A stretch of 64,000 bases of DNA from Rhizobium sp. RU36D (GCF_900176345.1 NZ_FWXU01000002.1:248001-312000), one strand, 5' to 3'. Counted from the stretch's first letter, positions 36,007 to 53,340 are shown. Made by a program: numbers and translations. Notes: generated by a model not told the origin, from the sequence alone.

Positions 36007-36788
36007 AGCAGCGACTCCTGCCGTTCGCGCAGGGCATAGAGCAGGCCGGCGCCGAAATAGGCCATGATCTTGTCTTCCTCGCGCAGCGTCACCGTTTCCG
36101 GCTTGGCCGTCGCTGGGACATCGGCGAACTGTTCGGAGGTCACCGCATGGACGTAGAGATGGCGAATGCCGCCCCGGCCCGTCTGCACCACGACGAAATT
36201 GTTCGGCAGCAGGACGGTGCGCACCGCCTCGCCCGTGCCGACGGCCACTTCGTAGTAGCGGATCAGTTGCTCCGCGCGGTCAACCCAGACATCCGTGACG
36301 GTGCCGGCCGGCCTGCGGTCGCAACCCAACACGGCCAGCCCGCGCGGATCGACCTGGCCTTCGGCGATGCCGAAGCCCTCGGCCACCCGCAGCGGCACGA
36401 TCCGGGCGTCGCCATGGGCCGTCATGTCAGGCTTTTCGGCACGCTCGGCCCAGGAGCCGGGACCGACTCCCGCCAGAAGCGGATTGCCGACCGGCTCGAT
36501 CGGATAGCCCGGGGCCGGCGCGACGCGGCGGGCCGCCAAAGGCCTGGTGTCGCGCACGAAATCCGGCACCTGCTTCGTTCCCTGCCCGTGCGGCAGGACG
36601 AAGGTCTTCTGCGGCGGTACGAACAGGAAGGGATGCTTGTTGTAGTGTCCCGTGGCATCCGCTTCGAGCGGATAGCCTTCGCGCCGGTCTTCTTGCCGCA
36701 GATACCAGATGAGGCCGGCGAAGAAGATCCAGAAGGCGTAGAGCACAACCTGCGCCACGTCGAGATTGCCGCCCAGAGATCCGATCAT
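36003..36788 (-). CDS. puhA: Photosynthetic reaction centre H subunit
   Basis: Subunit of 261 residues with one membrane helix (VVLYAFWIFFAGLIWYLRQEDRREGYP is its region) and a cytoplasmic PRC-barrel domain. VPPQKTFVLPHGQG, NPLLAGVGPGSWAERA and the PRC-type GTVTDVWVDRAEQLIRYYEV are recognisable. ATG 36788 follows GGAGGGG. It caps the L/M pair on the cytoplasmic side and is needed for proton delivery to the quinone. Confidence 0.95.
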   Translation of the reverse strand: MIGSLGGNLDVAQVVLYAFWIFFAGLIWYLRQEDRREGYPLEADATGHYNKHPFLFVPPQKTFVLPHGQGTKQVPDFVRDTRPLAARRVAPAPGYPIEPVGNPLLAGVGPGSWAERAEKPDMTAHGDARIVPLRVAEGFGIAEGQVDPRGLAVLGCDRRPAGTVTDVWVDRAEQLIRYYEVAVGTGEAVRTVLLPNNFVVVQTGRGGIRHLYVHAVTSEQFADVPATAKPETVTLREEDKIMAYFGAGLLYALRERQESLL

Positions 36789-36822
36789 GTTTGCCCCTCC
36801 AATTGATGGCGCGCGCCGGCAT

Positions 36823-38265
36823 TCAGCCGGGCATCTCCGCCAGGCCAAAACGCATGTCTGTGTGATGATTGCTGCCGCGGTGGCGCAGGCCCGTCAGGGG
36901 ACCGAGCACCGCAAGGCAGACGAACATAAGAATGATTTCAAAGGTGTAGACGACGAGATAGCCCGAAGCGCGGCTGGTCATGGCCTCGCCGAGACTGCCG
37001 CTCAGCGCCAGTGCGTTGACGCCGCTTTTCAGCACTCCGGCCAGCAGCATGCTTGCACCGATCGCCGTTGCCTGCACGGCACCCCAGGCGCCGACTACGA
37101 TGCCGCTGTCGGAGCGCTTCGAGATCGCCATGGCGCCCAGCATGGTGCCGACGGCAAACAGCCCACCGCCAAGGCCGACGCCGGCGGCGCCGATGTAGAA
37201 CAGGCCGTCGAGATCCAGCGGTTCGGCGAAAATCACGGCCGAGAAGGCGGCAATGCCGACCAGCAGGCCGCGCGCGGCGATCCGGTACATCTCCCCGCCC
37301 CTGTCCAGGCTGCTTGCAGCCCAGAAGAAGCCGGCCATCGTGCCGGCGGCCCATAGCCCCGTCAGCAGCGTCGTATGTCCAACGGACATGCCGAGAATTT
37401 CGCCGCCATAGGGTTCCAGCAGCACGTCCTGCATGGAAAAGGCAGCCGAGCCAACGGCAACGGCCAGCAAAAGGCGCATGGTGCCGGGATCGCTGCGATA
37501 GGTGCTGAGCGCCTCCAGGAATCCCGGTTGACTGCGGTCAACTGCCGTCAGAAGCGGCTTGCGGGCCTCCTGCTTCCAGATGGCTATCACATTGATTACC
37601 ATGGTGAAAAGCGCAGTGGCCTGGATGACCTGGATAAGTTGCTTGGCCGAGAAATCGACAAGGAAATAACTGTAGAACAAGGACGCGGCCATCATGCCTG
37701 CCAGCAGCATGACATAGAGCAGCGCCACCACCCTTGGCCGCTTCTCGGCCGGCACCAGATCGCTGGCCAGCGCCAGGCCCGCCGTCTGCGACATATGCAT
37801 ACCAAAGCCGGTCAGCAGGAAGGCAAGGCAGGCCCCGGCCACGCCGGCCCATTCCGGCCCCACCGTCTGGGATTGCATGAGCAGCAAGGCGAACGGCATG
37901 ATTGCCAGCCCGCCGAACTGCAGCAGGCTGCCGAGCCAGATATAGGGCACGCGCCGCCAGCCCAGCACGGACCGGTAGGTATCGGAACGATAGCCGAAGA
38001 ACAGCCGGAGCGGAGCGGCCAGCACCGGAATGGCAATGACCGCGGAGACGAGATCGACGCGCACGCCGAGTTCGACGATCAGCACGCGGTTCAGCGTGCC
38101 GTTGAGCAGAACCATGACGCAGCCGACGGAAATCTGGAACAGGGATAGCCGCATGAGCCGCGACAGCGGCATCTCGGCGCTGGCCGCATCTGCAAACGGC
38201 ATGAACCGCGTCCCCAGCTTTTGCCAGAGCCCGATCAGCCTGCGATTGGCGGCACCGATCCTCAT
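36823..38265 (-). CDS. lhaA: LH1 assembly protein LhaA (PucC/BCD transporter family)
   Basis: Polytopic MFS-like protein of 480 residues, 12 helices. LNGTLNRVLIVELGVRVDLVS, FFGYRSDTYRSVLGWRRVPY and FSMQDVLLEPYGGEILGMS are hallmarks of LhaA/PucC. It helps to assemble the LH1 ring, probably by handing over bacteriochlorophyll. GGAGGTGA precedes ATG 38265, which overlaps the bchM stop by 4 bases. The frame is open upstream within bchM, but there it is only a shadow. Confidence 0.93.
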   Translation of the reverse strand: MRIGAANRRLIGLWQKLGTRFMPFADAASAEMPLSRLMRLSLFQISVGCVMVLLNGTLNRVLIVELGVRVDLVSAVIAIPVLAAPLRLFFGYRSDTYRSVLGWRRVPYIWLGSLLQFGGLAIMPFALLLMQSQTVGPEWAGVAGACLAFLLTGFGMHMSQTAGLALASDLVPAEKRPRVVALLYVMLLAGMMAASLFYSYFLVDFSAKQLIQVIQATALFTMVINVIAIWKQEARKPLLTAVDRSQPGFLEALSTYRSDPGTMRLLLAVAVGSAAFSMQDVLLEPYGGEILGMSVGHTTLLTGLWAAGTMAGFFWAASSLDRGGEMYRIAARGLLVGIAAFSAVIFAEPLDLDGLFYIGAAGVGLGGGLFAVGTMLGAMAISKRSDSGIVVGAWGAVQATAIGASMLLAGVLKSGVNALALSGSLGEAMTSRASGYLVVYTFEIILMFVCLAVLGPLTGLRHRGSNHHTDMRFGLAEMPG

Positions 38266-38978
38266 GCGCGCGTCACCTCCATGGCCTGGGAGGTGTAGAA
38301 ACCGATCGAAACCCGCTCTGTGCGGCCGATCGACCAGTCCGCCATGCCTGGCTTGGCGACGAGATTGCCGACCAGCGCCGAAGTGTCGACCGGGTAGATC
38401 GCCGGCGAACGATTGCCGCGCGGGAAGGCGCGACCGGCCGCCAGCATGGTGCGCAACAGGCGCGAGCCGGGGGCCAGCGTGAAGGCAAGGCGCTGCGAGG
38501 TGCGGGCGGCCATCTGCTCGATCACGCGTGTAGCATCGGCAGGGCTGTAGTGGATCAGCACGTCCATGGCGATCATGGCATCGAAATGCCCATGCCGCGG
38601 ATCGAGCATATCCCCGCTTTCGAAGCGCACGGAACCCCGGCGCGACCGGTCTGCTGCGTGCTGCTCCATGGCCCGCTGCCGGGCAAAGGCGATCATCTGG
38701 GCGGAAAGGTCGATGCCCAGCACATCGGCGCCGCGTTCCACCAGTTCCAGAGAGAGCGCGCCCGATCCGCAGCCGGCATCCAGGATCCGCCAGCCCGTCA
38801 GGTCTTCCGGCAGCCAATCGACCAGCGTCCGGCGCATGGCATCGCGGCCCTTGCGCACGGTGGCCCGGATGCCGCCAACCGGTTGGTCGCCGGTCAGCCG
38901 CTTCCAGGCGTCCAGAGCGGTGCGGTCGAAGTAGTGCTCGATCTCGCCGGTTCGTCTGATGTAGTCGGTCTGGCTCAT
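38262..38978 (-). CDS. bchM: Mg-protoporphyrin IX O-methyltransferase
   Basis: SAM methyltransferase of 238 residues that esterifies the ring C propionate of Mg-protoporphyrin. ILDAGCGSGALSLELVERG is the SAM motif, and the N-terminus DYIRRTGEIEHYFDRTALDAW is typical of BchM. It provides the substrate of AcsF and receives that of BchH. It lies 9 bases after bchL. Confidence 0.94.
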   Translation of the reverse strand: MSQTDYIRRTGEIEHYFDRTALDAWKRLTGDQPVGGIRATVRKGRDAMRRTLVDWLPEDLTGWRILDAGCGSGALSLELVERGADVLGIDLSAQMIAFARQRAMEQHAADRSRRGSVRFESGDMLDPRHGHFDAMIAMDVLIHYSPADATRVIEQMAARTSQRLAFTLAPGSRLLRTMLAAGRAFPRGNRSPAIYPVDTSALVGNLVAKPGMADWSIGRTERVSIGFYTSQAMEVTRA

Positions 38979-38987
38979 GGCGTGTCC

Positions 38988-47040
<8,053 letters not shown>

Positions 47041-47113
47041 GATCACGTCCCCTCCCGGATGCATCCCGTGGGGCTGCTCGGGATAGGAAACAGTAATCCC
47101 GCAATCTCAAAAG

Positions 47114-47131
47114 TGTCAATCTAGATTGACG
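47114..47131. promoter_or_regulatory. PpsR/CrtJ operator, bchF-ppaA region, site 1
   Basis: TGTCAATCTAGATTGACG, a near-perfect palindrome of the TGT-N12-ACA type (last base differs). It lies between divergent bchF (start 47040) and ppaA (start 47253). It overlaps site 2 by two bases, unlike the 8-base-spaced pairs elsewhere. Confidence 0.8.
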
Positions 47132-47147
47132 TAAATTTTTATTTACA
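47130..47147. promoter_or_regulatory. PpsR/CrtJ operator, bchF-ppaA region, site 2
   Basis: CGTAAATTTTTATTTACA fits CGT-N12-ACA and overlaps site 1 by two bases. Because ppsR lies directly behind ppaA, this region could also give autoregulation of ppsR. Confidence 0.6.
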
Positions 47148-47252
47148 TTCGCCTTTGGTCTAGGCATGCTGGACTTGCTCGCAGATCGCTGGGTGGGGCG
47201 CCGCGCGACGCATAGCTCTGATCGCTGATGGGAGGCGTTTCCGCGCGGGCAC

Positions 47253-48203
47253 ATGGACAGAACCTTCATCGATGGCGCAGACTGTCCAGCCCTTGCGGCA
47301 CCAAGACCGGCGACGACGCCTAATTCCAATGGATCACTTGCCCCCCATGGCTGGGCGGGCTACTTACTGACCGAAGAACGAGAAAAGCTCCGCAGCATCA
47401 TTCACGCAACGGTGGCGCCCATGACCGCCGAAAGGCTGGCATCGCGGTACGACATAGGTTTGGAGCACGATAACCGCTACAGCAAGGCTCTGGCCTCGTT
47501 CTGCGATCTCGTGGTGCGACCGGGCGTCCGCACGTCCATGCTTCTCGACTTCCTGCGGCGGGAATTGCCATCCGGAGAGCCGGAATTCGTCAAATATCTG
47601 TTCATCGAGACCACGGCCCGCCAGCTCGGCAGCAAGTGGATCAGCGACGACTGCGATTTCGTGGACGTCACCATCGGCGCCGCGCGGCTGCAGGAGCTGA
47701 TCAAGCTGCTGTCGTTCCAGATCAAGAGCCTGCACTCGGATCCCAATGCACCGCTGGCCGTGCTGCTGACCCCGTTCGGCGAGCAGCACACGCTGATGCA
47801 GCACATGCTGGGCCTGTTGTTCGATGCCATGGGCTGGTCTACGCATCTGCTGGATGGCAGGGAACCAAAGGACCCCTATGTTTGTTCGCTCATCGAACAG
47901 GCCGATGTGGTTTGCATCGGCTGGAGCAATCAGCAACTCAAGGGTGCCTTCGGCGATCTTGTCTCAACGGTAAGGTCGTGTCGTCCGGATAGCCGGGTGC
48001 CCATTGTCGTCGGCGGTGCAGCAGCCTTGGATTCCATTGATTTTCTTGTAGGTTTGGGGATTGACTGCATATGTGACAGCGTTTACTCCGCTACTCGGAT
48101 TTGCGAAAGATTTTTCGAACTCGAAACGATTAGTCGGCGGACAAAAGCGTCGGGCCGGAGGGCGGCTGTCAATGCCAGTGGACTTGATGGGCTCGTACGA
48201 TGA
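47253..48203 (+). CDS. ppaA: PpaA/AerR-type cobalamin-binding photosynthesis regulator
   Basis: Regulator of 316 residues. After a poorly conserved N-terminus, an alpha-helical part (residues 40-160) and a B12-binding Rossmann part (residues 165-280: VLLTPFGEQHTLMQHMLGLL, ADVVCIGWSNQQLKGAF, VPIVVGGAAAL) are seen; the histidine in EQHTLM is the likely cobalt-side ligand region. AerR proteins act as antirepressors of PpsR/CrtJ in a light-dependent way through B12. Its stop overlaps the ppsR start by 4 bases. The ribosome site is weak, so a nearby alternative start is possible. Confidence 0.88.
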   Translation: MDRTFIDGADCPALAAPRPATTPNSNGSLAPHGWAGYLLTEEREKLRSIIHATVAPMTAERLASRYDIGLEHDNRYSKALASFCDLVVRPGVRTSMLLDFLRRELPSGEPEFVKYLFIETTARQLGSKWISDDCDFVDVTIGAARLQELIKLLSFQIKSLHSDPNAPLAVLLTPFGEQHTLMQHMLGLLFDAMGWSTHLLDGREPKDPYVCSLIEQADVVCIGWSNQQLKGAFGDLVSTVRSCRPDSRVPIVVGGAAALDSIDFLVGLGIDCICDSVYSATRICERFFELETISRRTKASGRRAAVNASGLDGLVR

Positions 48204-49636
48204 AGCCCGTTAACGGCAAGAACGCGGCGCAAGGCCTGGAGGTCGCCGTCAGTTTGCTGAAGGCGATGGATGCCAAGTCCATCGGCTCCATCATCGGCCT
48301 CGGTGCCGACATCGTCTTGCTCGTCGACCATGACGGCCACGTCGTCAGCACCCATTGGTCAGATCCTGATATCGGTAGTTACGGTTTCGACAAGGCCGCG
48401 GGCAAGCGCCTGCAGGACCTGGTCACGATGGAATCCGTCATCAAGGTCGATGCCATGCTGACCGGCGAGGACAAGGTGCGCCACGCGCGCGGCTACCAGA
48501 TCAATCATCCAAGCCACGGCCGGCCGGACCTTCCGGTGCTGTATTCGGCCTTTTCGTCGGCGGATTTTCCCTACACGCTCGTCATCGGCCGCGACCTGCG
48601 CCAGCAGATGCAGGACCAGCAAAGGCTGGTCGAGACCCAGCTGGAACTGGAGGCGGATTACCGGGAGCTGCAGGAGGCCGAGGCCCGCTATCGCACGGCG
48701 TTCCGGATCTCCACCATTGCCCATCTGATGATCGATGGCGAACGAAAAACCGTGCTCGATGCCAATGCGGCGGCGGTAAGCCTGCTCGGCACGGGAGCGG
48801 CGAGCCTTGCCGGCAAGCCGATGCGCGATCTATTCCGCAAGCAGGATCGCGATCTCCTGAGCGACGCCATGGGCGAGGCGCGCCACAGCCCGAACCCGGT
48901 GCAACTGGACACGCTGAAGACCGCCAAAGGCGAGGCGATTTCGCTTAATCTGCGCTCCTACCGGGAAAATGGCGTCACAAACCTCATCGTATCCGCCTGG
49001 CCGAGCGCCGACACGCAGGAGACCAAGCGGCAGCATGTCGACCGTCCCAGCGAGCATGTCGTCGACCTCGCCGACATCCCGGAAGCGTCGGTACAGACCA
49101 ATGCCCAGGGGCAGGTCCTTTCCGCCAATACCCTGTTCCTCGATCTCGTCCACGCGCCCTCGGTGGCGCAGGTGGTCGGCAGGAACCTTGCGACCTGGTT
49201 CTCCCGGTCTCCGCTCGATGTCCACCTGCTTTATTCCCGCCTGGCGGAAGAGCAGATCATCAGGGGTTTCTCCTCGATCCTGACGGACAATCTCGCCGGC
49301 GACCGTTCCGTGCAGATATCAGCGCGTCGAAATCCTGAGTCGGGACAGATCCAGATCGTGCTCATCGCGCAGCCGGCCGTCTCGGAACGTCCCGCCATCC
49401 CCGCGCCGGGCGTGACGGATCAGGCCGAGGGCTTTGCCAATCTGGTGGGCAAGGTTCCGTTGAAGGAACTGATTCGCGAATCGCTCGATGTCATCGAGAA
49501 GATCTGCATCGAAGCCGCCCTCGACCAGACCAACAACAACAGGGCATCCGCCGCCGAAATTCTCGGCCTGTCCCGGCAGAGCCTTTACATCAAGCTTCGG
49601 CGCCACGGCCTCGAAGACTATCGCCCCGCGAACTGA
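48200..49636 (+). CDS. ppsR: Transcriptional regulator PpsR/CrtJ
   Basis: DNA-binding regulator of 478 residues, the master repressor type of photosynthesis genes. Three PAS-like regions (about 25-130, 160-270, 290-400), a coiled coil around 135-160 (QDQQRLVETQLELEADYREL) and a C-terminal Fis-type helix-turn-helix (NNNRASAAEILGLSRQSLYI) are visible. It has only one cysteine (Cys436, in KICIEA just before the HTH); the second redox cysteine of Rhodobacter PpsR is missing. TGT-N12-ACA sites flank several operons in this cluster. It is co-translated with ppaA. Confidence 0.93.
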   Translation: MKPVNGKNAAQGLEVAVSLLKAMDAKSIGSIIGLGADIVLLVDHDGHVVSTHWSDPDIGSYGFDKAAGKRLQDLVTMESVIKVDAMLTGEDKVRHARGYQINHPSHGRPDLPVLYSAFSSADFPYTLVIGRDLRQQMQDQQRLVETQLELEADYRELQEAEARYRTAFRISTIAHLMIDGERKTVLDANAAAVSLLGTGAASLAGKPMRDLFRKQDRDLLSDAMGEARHSPNPVQLDTLKTAKGEAISLNLRSYRENGVTNLIVSAWPSADTQETKRQHVDRPSEHVVDLADIPEASVQTNAQGQVLSANTLFLDLVHAPSVAQVVGRNLATWFSRSPLDVHLLYSRLAEEQIIRGFSSILTDNLAGDRSVQISARRNPESGQIQIVLIAQPAVSERPAIPAPGVTDQAEGFANLVGKVPLKELIRESLDVIEKICIEAALDQTNNNRASAAEILGLSRQSLYIKLRRHGLEDYRPAN

Positions 49637-49740
49637 CACCTTCAATACCGTCCAACCATCAAGTCCGCATGGTCTCATGGCCATGCCAGGGGGATGGTGC
49701 GCATCGTGCTGCGCTGCGGAAGTGTCAACATAGTCGATAG

Positions 49741-49758
49741 TGTCAATTTTTGTTGACA
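49741..49758. promoter_or_regulatory. PpsR/CrtJ operator in front of bchG
   Basis: TGTCAATTTTTGTTGACA fits TGT-N12-ACA and ends 29 bases before the bchG start. A TGTCAAC half-site at 49723-49729 has no matching second half. The site lies about 100 bases downstream of the ppsR stop. Confidence 0.8.
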
Positions 49759-49787
49759 CATGTCAGGGCCGGGCATAGCATTTGGCC

Positions 49788-50708
49788 ATGGATATCACCC
49801 GCAACCCTACCGATCATGGCGACTGGCCGAGCCCCTCCGCGGTGCTGGCTTTGCTGAAGCCCATCACGTGGTTTCCACCCATGTGGGCCTATGCCTGCGG
49901 CGCCATCTCGTCCGGCCAGCCCTTCGGCTCCATGGCATGGGCGGCCTTGGCCGGCGTGGTTCTGGCGGGCCCGCTGTTGTGCGGCACCAGCCAGGCTGCC
50001 AATGACTGGTTCGATCGCCATGTGGATGCCATCAACGAGCCGCACCGGGTCATACCATCGGGTCGCATGCCGGGGCGCTGGGGGCTCTATATCGCCATCG
50101 CCATGTCGCTGATCTCGGCGCTGACGGCGGCCCTGCTCGGTCCTTACGTGTTTGTCGCGTCCCTGGTAGGACTGGCCTTTGCCTGGGCCTACAGTGCGCC
50201 GCCGCTGCGGTTCAAGCAAAACGGCTGGATCGGCAATGGCGCCGTCGGCCTGAGCTATGAAACCCTGCCCTGGATCACCGCGGCAACGGCCGTCACCGGC
50301 CTGGCGCCGTCCATGCCCGTCATGGTCCTTGCCCTGCTCTACGGCATCGGCGCCCATGGCATCCTCACACTCAACGATTTCAAGTCGATCCGCGGCGACC
50401 GCAAGATGGAGATCTTGACGCTGCCGGTGCTGCACGGCGCGCGCGCCGCCGCCCGCATTGCCTGCGCTATGATGGTGCTGCCGCAAGTCGTCGTCATCGC
50501 CCTGCTGCTGCGCTGGGACCTTCCCGTCTACGGCCTTGCGGTCGGCGTGCTGACGGCCATCCAGATGACCTGCATGGTCCGCTTTCTGCGCGACCCGGTG
50601 CGGCGTGCCGTTTGGTACTCGTCGGTCGGCGTCGGACTTTATGTCAGCGGCATGATGGTGGCCGCATTTGGATTGCGCCATCTGGCCACCACGCCCTTGC
50701 CAGGCTGA
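49788..50708 (+). CDS. bchG: Bacteriochlorophyll synthase (geranylgeranyl transferase)
   Basis: UbiA-family membrane prenyltransferase of 306 residues that esterifies bacteriochlorophyllide with GGPP. LLKPITWFPPMWAYACGA, the first aspartate motif NDWFDRHVDAINEPHR, the second region NDFKSIRGDRKMEI and ALLYGIGAHGILTLND are all typical of BchG. ATG 49788 is chosen; a TTG two codons upstream is less likely. The next gene follows after 11 bases, and CrtE supplies the GGPP. Confidence 0.95.
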   Translation: MDITRNPTDHGDWPSPSAVLALLKPITWFPPMWAYACGAISSGQPFGSMAWAALAGVVLAGPLLCGTSQAANDWFDRHVDAINEPHRVIPSGRMPGRWGLYIAIAMSLISALTAALLGPYVFVASLVGLAFAWAYSAPPLRFKQNGWIGNGAVGLSYETLPWITAATAVTGLAPSMPVMVLALLYGIGAHGILTLNDFKSIRGDRKMEILTLPVLHGARAAARIACAMMVLPQVVVIALLLRWDLPVYGLAVGVLTAIQMTCMVRFLRDPVRRAVWYSSVGVGLYVSGMMVAAFGLRHLATTPLPG

Positions 50709-50719
50709 AGGAGATGCCG

Positions 50720-52087
50720 ATGCCCCGCAATGCTGCGAAGATTCCATCCTTCAGGGGTTATCGGTCAGGACTGGGATGGTTAGATATCGTCAGGCTGGGC
50801 TTGGTCCAGGCCGCCCTGGGCGCGATCGTCGTGCTGACCAATTCCACCTTGAACCGCGTCATGATCGTGGAACTCGGCCTTGCGGCCGTCATTCCCGGCC
50901 TGCTGGTCGGCATTCACTATGGCGTGCAGATCACCCGCCCTGTGTGGGGACACCGGTCCGATACCGGCGGGTCGCGCACAGCCTGGATCCTGCTCGGGCT
51001 TGCGATCCTGGCGCTCTCCGGCACGCTCGCGGCGGCCACCACCTTTCTGTTCGCGTATAGCCAGGCGCTCGCGCTGACGGTGGCATTCCTGGCCTATATC
51101 CTGATCGGTGTCGGCATCGGCGCCAGCGGCACATCGCTGCTGGCACTTATCGCCACCCGCACGGTGCCCGAACGGCGGGCAACGGCGGCGACCATCACCT
51201 GGATGATGATGATCTTCGGCATCATCGTCACCTCGATCGTCACCGGTATCCTGCTCGATCCCTATTCGCATGGGCAGTTGGTGCGCGTCACCGCCGCAAC
51301 CGGCCTGGTGGCCTTTCTGATCTCCTGGCTTGCGCTCGCAGGCGTCGAAAAGAAACCGGCCATTCTTCCCGTCAAGGAGCCGTCGCAGCCCGTCGCCAGC
51401 TTCGGCCAGAGCCTGCGGGAGGTCTGGGCGGATCGCGAGGCCCGGCTGTTCACCCTGTTCATCTTCATGTCCATGCTGGCCTATTCCACGCAGGACCTGA
51501 TCCTGGAGCCCTTTGCCGGGCTGCTGTTCGGCATGACACCGGGCCAGTCCACGCAGTTGTCCGGCGTGCAGCATGCGGGCATCTTCATCGGCATGGCCGT
51601 GGTCGGCCTGGGCGGGTTCGCACTTGGACGACGCTTTCCGGCCCTGCCGAAATTCTTCATCCTTGCGGGCTGCCTCGGTTCCGCCGTCGCGCTTGGCCTG
51701 CTCAGTCTCGCGGCCATGTTTGCCCCGCACTGGGCGCTCAAGCCCAATGTCTTCCTGCTCGGCTTCATGAACGGCATGTTCGCGGTGGCCGCCATCGGCA
51801 CCATGATGGCGCTGGCAACGCGCGGCACCACGGGCAATGCCGGCATGCGCATGGGGGTCTGGGGTGCGGCCCAGGCGGTCTCGTTTGGCCTGGGCGGGCT
51901 GATCGGCAGCGTCGCGCTGGATCTTGGGCGGCAATTCACCGGAGCCGACAGCAGCGCTTTCGCCATGGTCTTTGCCATCGAAGCCGGCCTGTTTCTCGTG
52001 TCGGCGCTTCTGGCTGTCAGTATCCGCAGCCAGAAAAGCCCTGCCACCACCACCCATTGTTCGCTTTCGGCGCAACCGGCGGAGTGA
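50720..52087 (+). CDS. PucC/BCD-family membrane protein between bchG and bchP
   Basis: Twelve-helix protein of 455 residues, of the same family as LhaA: LTNSTLNRVMIVELGLAAVIPG, RPVWGHRSDTGG and YSTQDLILEPFAGLLFGMTPG are matching landmarks. A gene of this type sits between bchG and bchP in many clusters (orf428 of R. capsulatus, from memory). It likely handles bacteriochlorophyll delivery or export to complexes. AGGAG then six bases before ATG 50720 supports this start. Confidence 0.88.
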   Translation: MPRNAAKIPSFRGYRSGLGWLDIVRLGLVQAALGAIVVLTNSTLNRVMIVELGLAAVIPGLLVGIHYGVQITRPVWGHRSDTGGSRTAWILLGLAILALSGTLAAATTFLFAYSQALALTVAFLAYILIGVGIGASGTSLLALIATRTVPERRATAATITWMMMIFGIIVTSIVTGILLDPYSHGQLVRVTAATGLVAFLISWLALAGVEKKPAILPVKEPSQPVASFGQSLREVWADREARLFTLFIFMSMLAYSTQDLILEPFAGLLFGMTPGQSTQLSGVQHAGIFIGMAVVGLGGFALGRRFPALPKFFILAGCLGSAVALGLLSLAAMFAPHWALKPNVFLLGFMNGMFAVAAIGTMMALATRGTTGNAGMRMGVWGAAQAVSFGLGGLIGSVALDLGRQFTGADSSAFAMVFAIEAGLFLVSALLAVSIRSQKSPATTTHCSLSAQPAE

Positions 52088-52092
52088 CCAAG

Positions 52093-53340
52093 ATGGAACA
52101 CGGCCTTGACCATCCCCGCCATTTGCCAGACCCAAAATGGCCCGATCTGTTTGATGTCGCCGTCATCGGCGGCGGCCCCTGCGGCGCCATTGCAGCGGAA
52201 ACGCTGGTGGCGAGCGGGCGAACGGTGCTGTTGGTCGATCCCGGCAATCGCATCAAGCCCTGCGGCGGTGCCATTCCCTCCAAATCCCTCAAGGAATTTG
52301 CCATTCCTGACCACCTGGTGGTCGCCCGCGCCAATGCCGCGCGGGTGATCGCGCCATCAGGCCGCGCCGTGGATATGCGCATCGGCGAGATTGGCTATGT
52401 CGGCATGGTGGACCGGGCGACGTTCGATCCCTATCTGCGGCAAAGGGCCGAAAAGGCGGGCGCGCACCGGCTCATCGGGCGGTTGGAAACGATAGAGGAC
52501 GCCGATAACGGCGTCTTGCGGCTGACGATGTCGACTGATGGGAAGTCTTCCTCGGCACGGGTTGCCGTCAGCGCGCGCATGGTCATCGGTGCTGATGGGG
52601 CAAATTCAACGGTGCGGCGGCTCAAATTTCCGCCGAGCAGCCGTCCGCCCTACGTCTTTGCCTATCACGAGATCATCGAGAGCCCCGCCGAAAGCGATCC
52701 GGACCGGTTCACGTCAGACCGCTGCGACGTGATCTATGACGGGCGCATCTCGCCGGATTTCTACGGCTGGATCTTTCCGCACGGGCCGCACACGTCCGTG
52801 GGCTGCGGCTCGGCGCTCAAGGGCCTAAACCTGCGCCAGTCCACGGCGGAACTGAGACGCGCCGCCGGGCTTGGCGATTGCCGGACGATCCGCCGGGAGG
52901 GCGCACCGCTGCCCCTGAAACCCATGCGCCGTTGGGACAATGGCCGCAACATCCTGCTGGCCGGCGATGCCGCCGGCACGGTCGCTCCGGCATCGGGCGA
53001 GGGCATCCACTATGCCATGCTGTGCGGTCGGCTATCCGCCGATGCGGTCAACACCTGTCTTGAAACGGGCAAGGCCTCCGCGCTTCGCCAGGCCCGACGC
53101 AGTTTCATGGGCGCCCATGGCCGGGTGTTTTTCATCCTCGGCATCATGCAGGCCGTCTGGTATCGCAATGACCGCCTGCGCGAGAAATTCGTGGCGATGT
53201 GCGCGGATCCGGATGTCCAGCGGCTTACCTGGGAATCCTATCTCAACAAGAAGCTCGTGCGGCGCGATCCCTTCGCCCATCTCAGGGTGTTCTTCAAGGA
53301 CATGCGCGAACTCTTCCGATTACCCGCGAGGCAGAAATGA
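52093..53340 (+). CDS. bchP: Geranylgeranyl bacteriochlorophyll reductase
   Basis: FAD-dependent reductase of 415 residues reducing three double bonds of the geranylgeranyl tail to phytyl. The dinucleotide motif FDVAVIGGGPCGAIAAETL, RIKPCGGAIPSKSL and GDAAGTVAPASGEGIHYAM are diagnostic. The ATG at 52093 has GGAG nine bases before it. Its stop overlaps the next small gene by 4 bases. Confidence 0.94.
   Translation: MEHGLDHPRHLPDPKWPDLFDVAVIGGGPCGAIAAETLVASGRTVLLVDPGNRIKPCGGAIPSKSLKEFAIPDHLVVARANAARVIAPSGRAVDMRIGEIGYVGMVDRATFDPYLRQRAEKAGAHRLIGRLETIEDADNGVLRLTMSTDGKSSSARVAVSARMVIGADGANSTVRRLKFPPSSRPPYVFAYHEIIESPAESDPDRFTSDRCDVIYDGRISPDFYGWIFPHGPHTSVGCGSALKGLNLRQSTAELRRAAGLGDCRTIRREGAPLPLKPMRRWDNGRNILLAGDAAGTVAPASGEGIHYAMLCGRLSADAVNTCLETGKASALRQARRSFMGAHGRVFFILGIMQAVWYRNDRLREKFVAMCADPDVQRLTWESYLNKKLVRRDPFAHLRVFFKDMRELFRLPARQK

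Noticed and set aside
49715-49732. Second PpsR site 8 bases upstream of the bchG operator
   Set aside because: The sequence at that spacing reads TGC-N12-ATA; only a TGTCAAC half-site is present.
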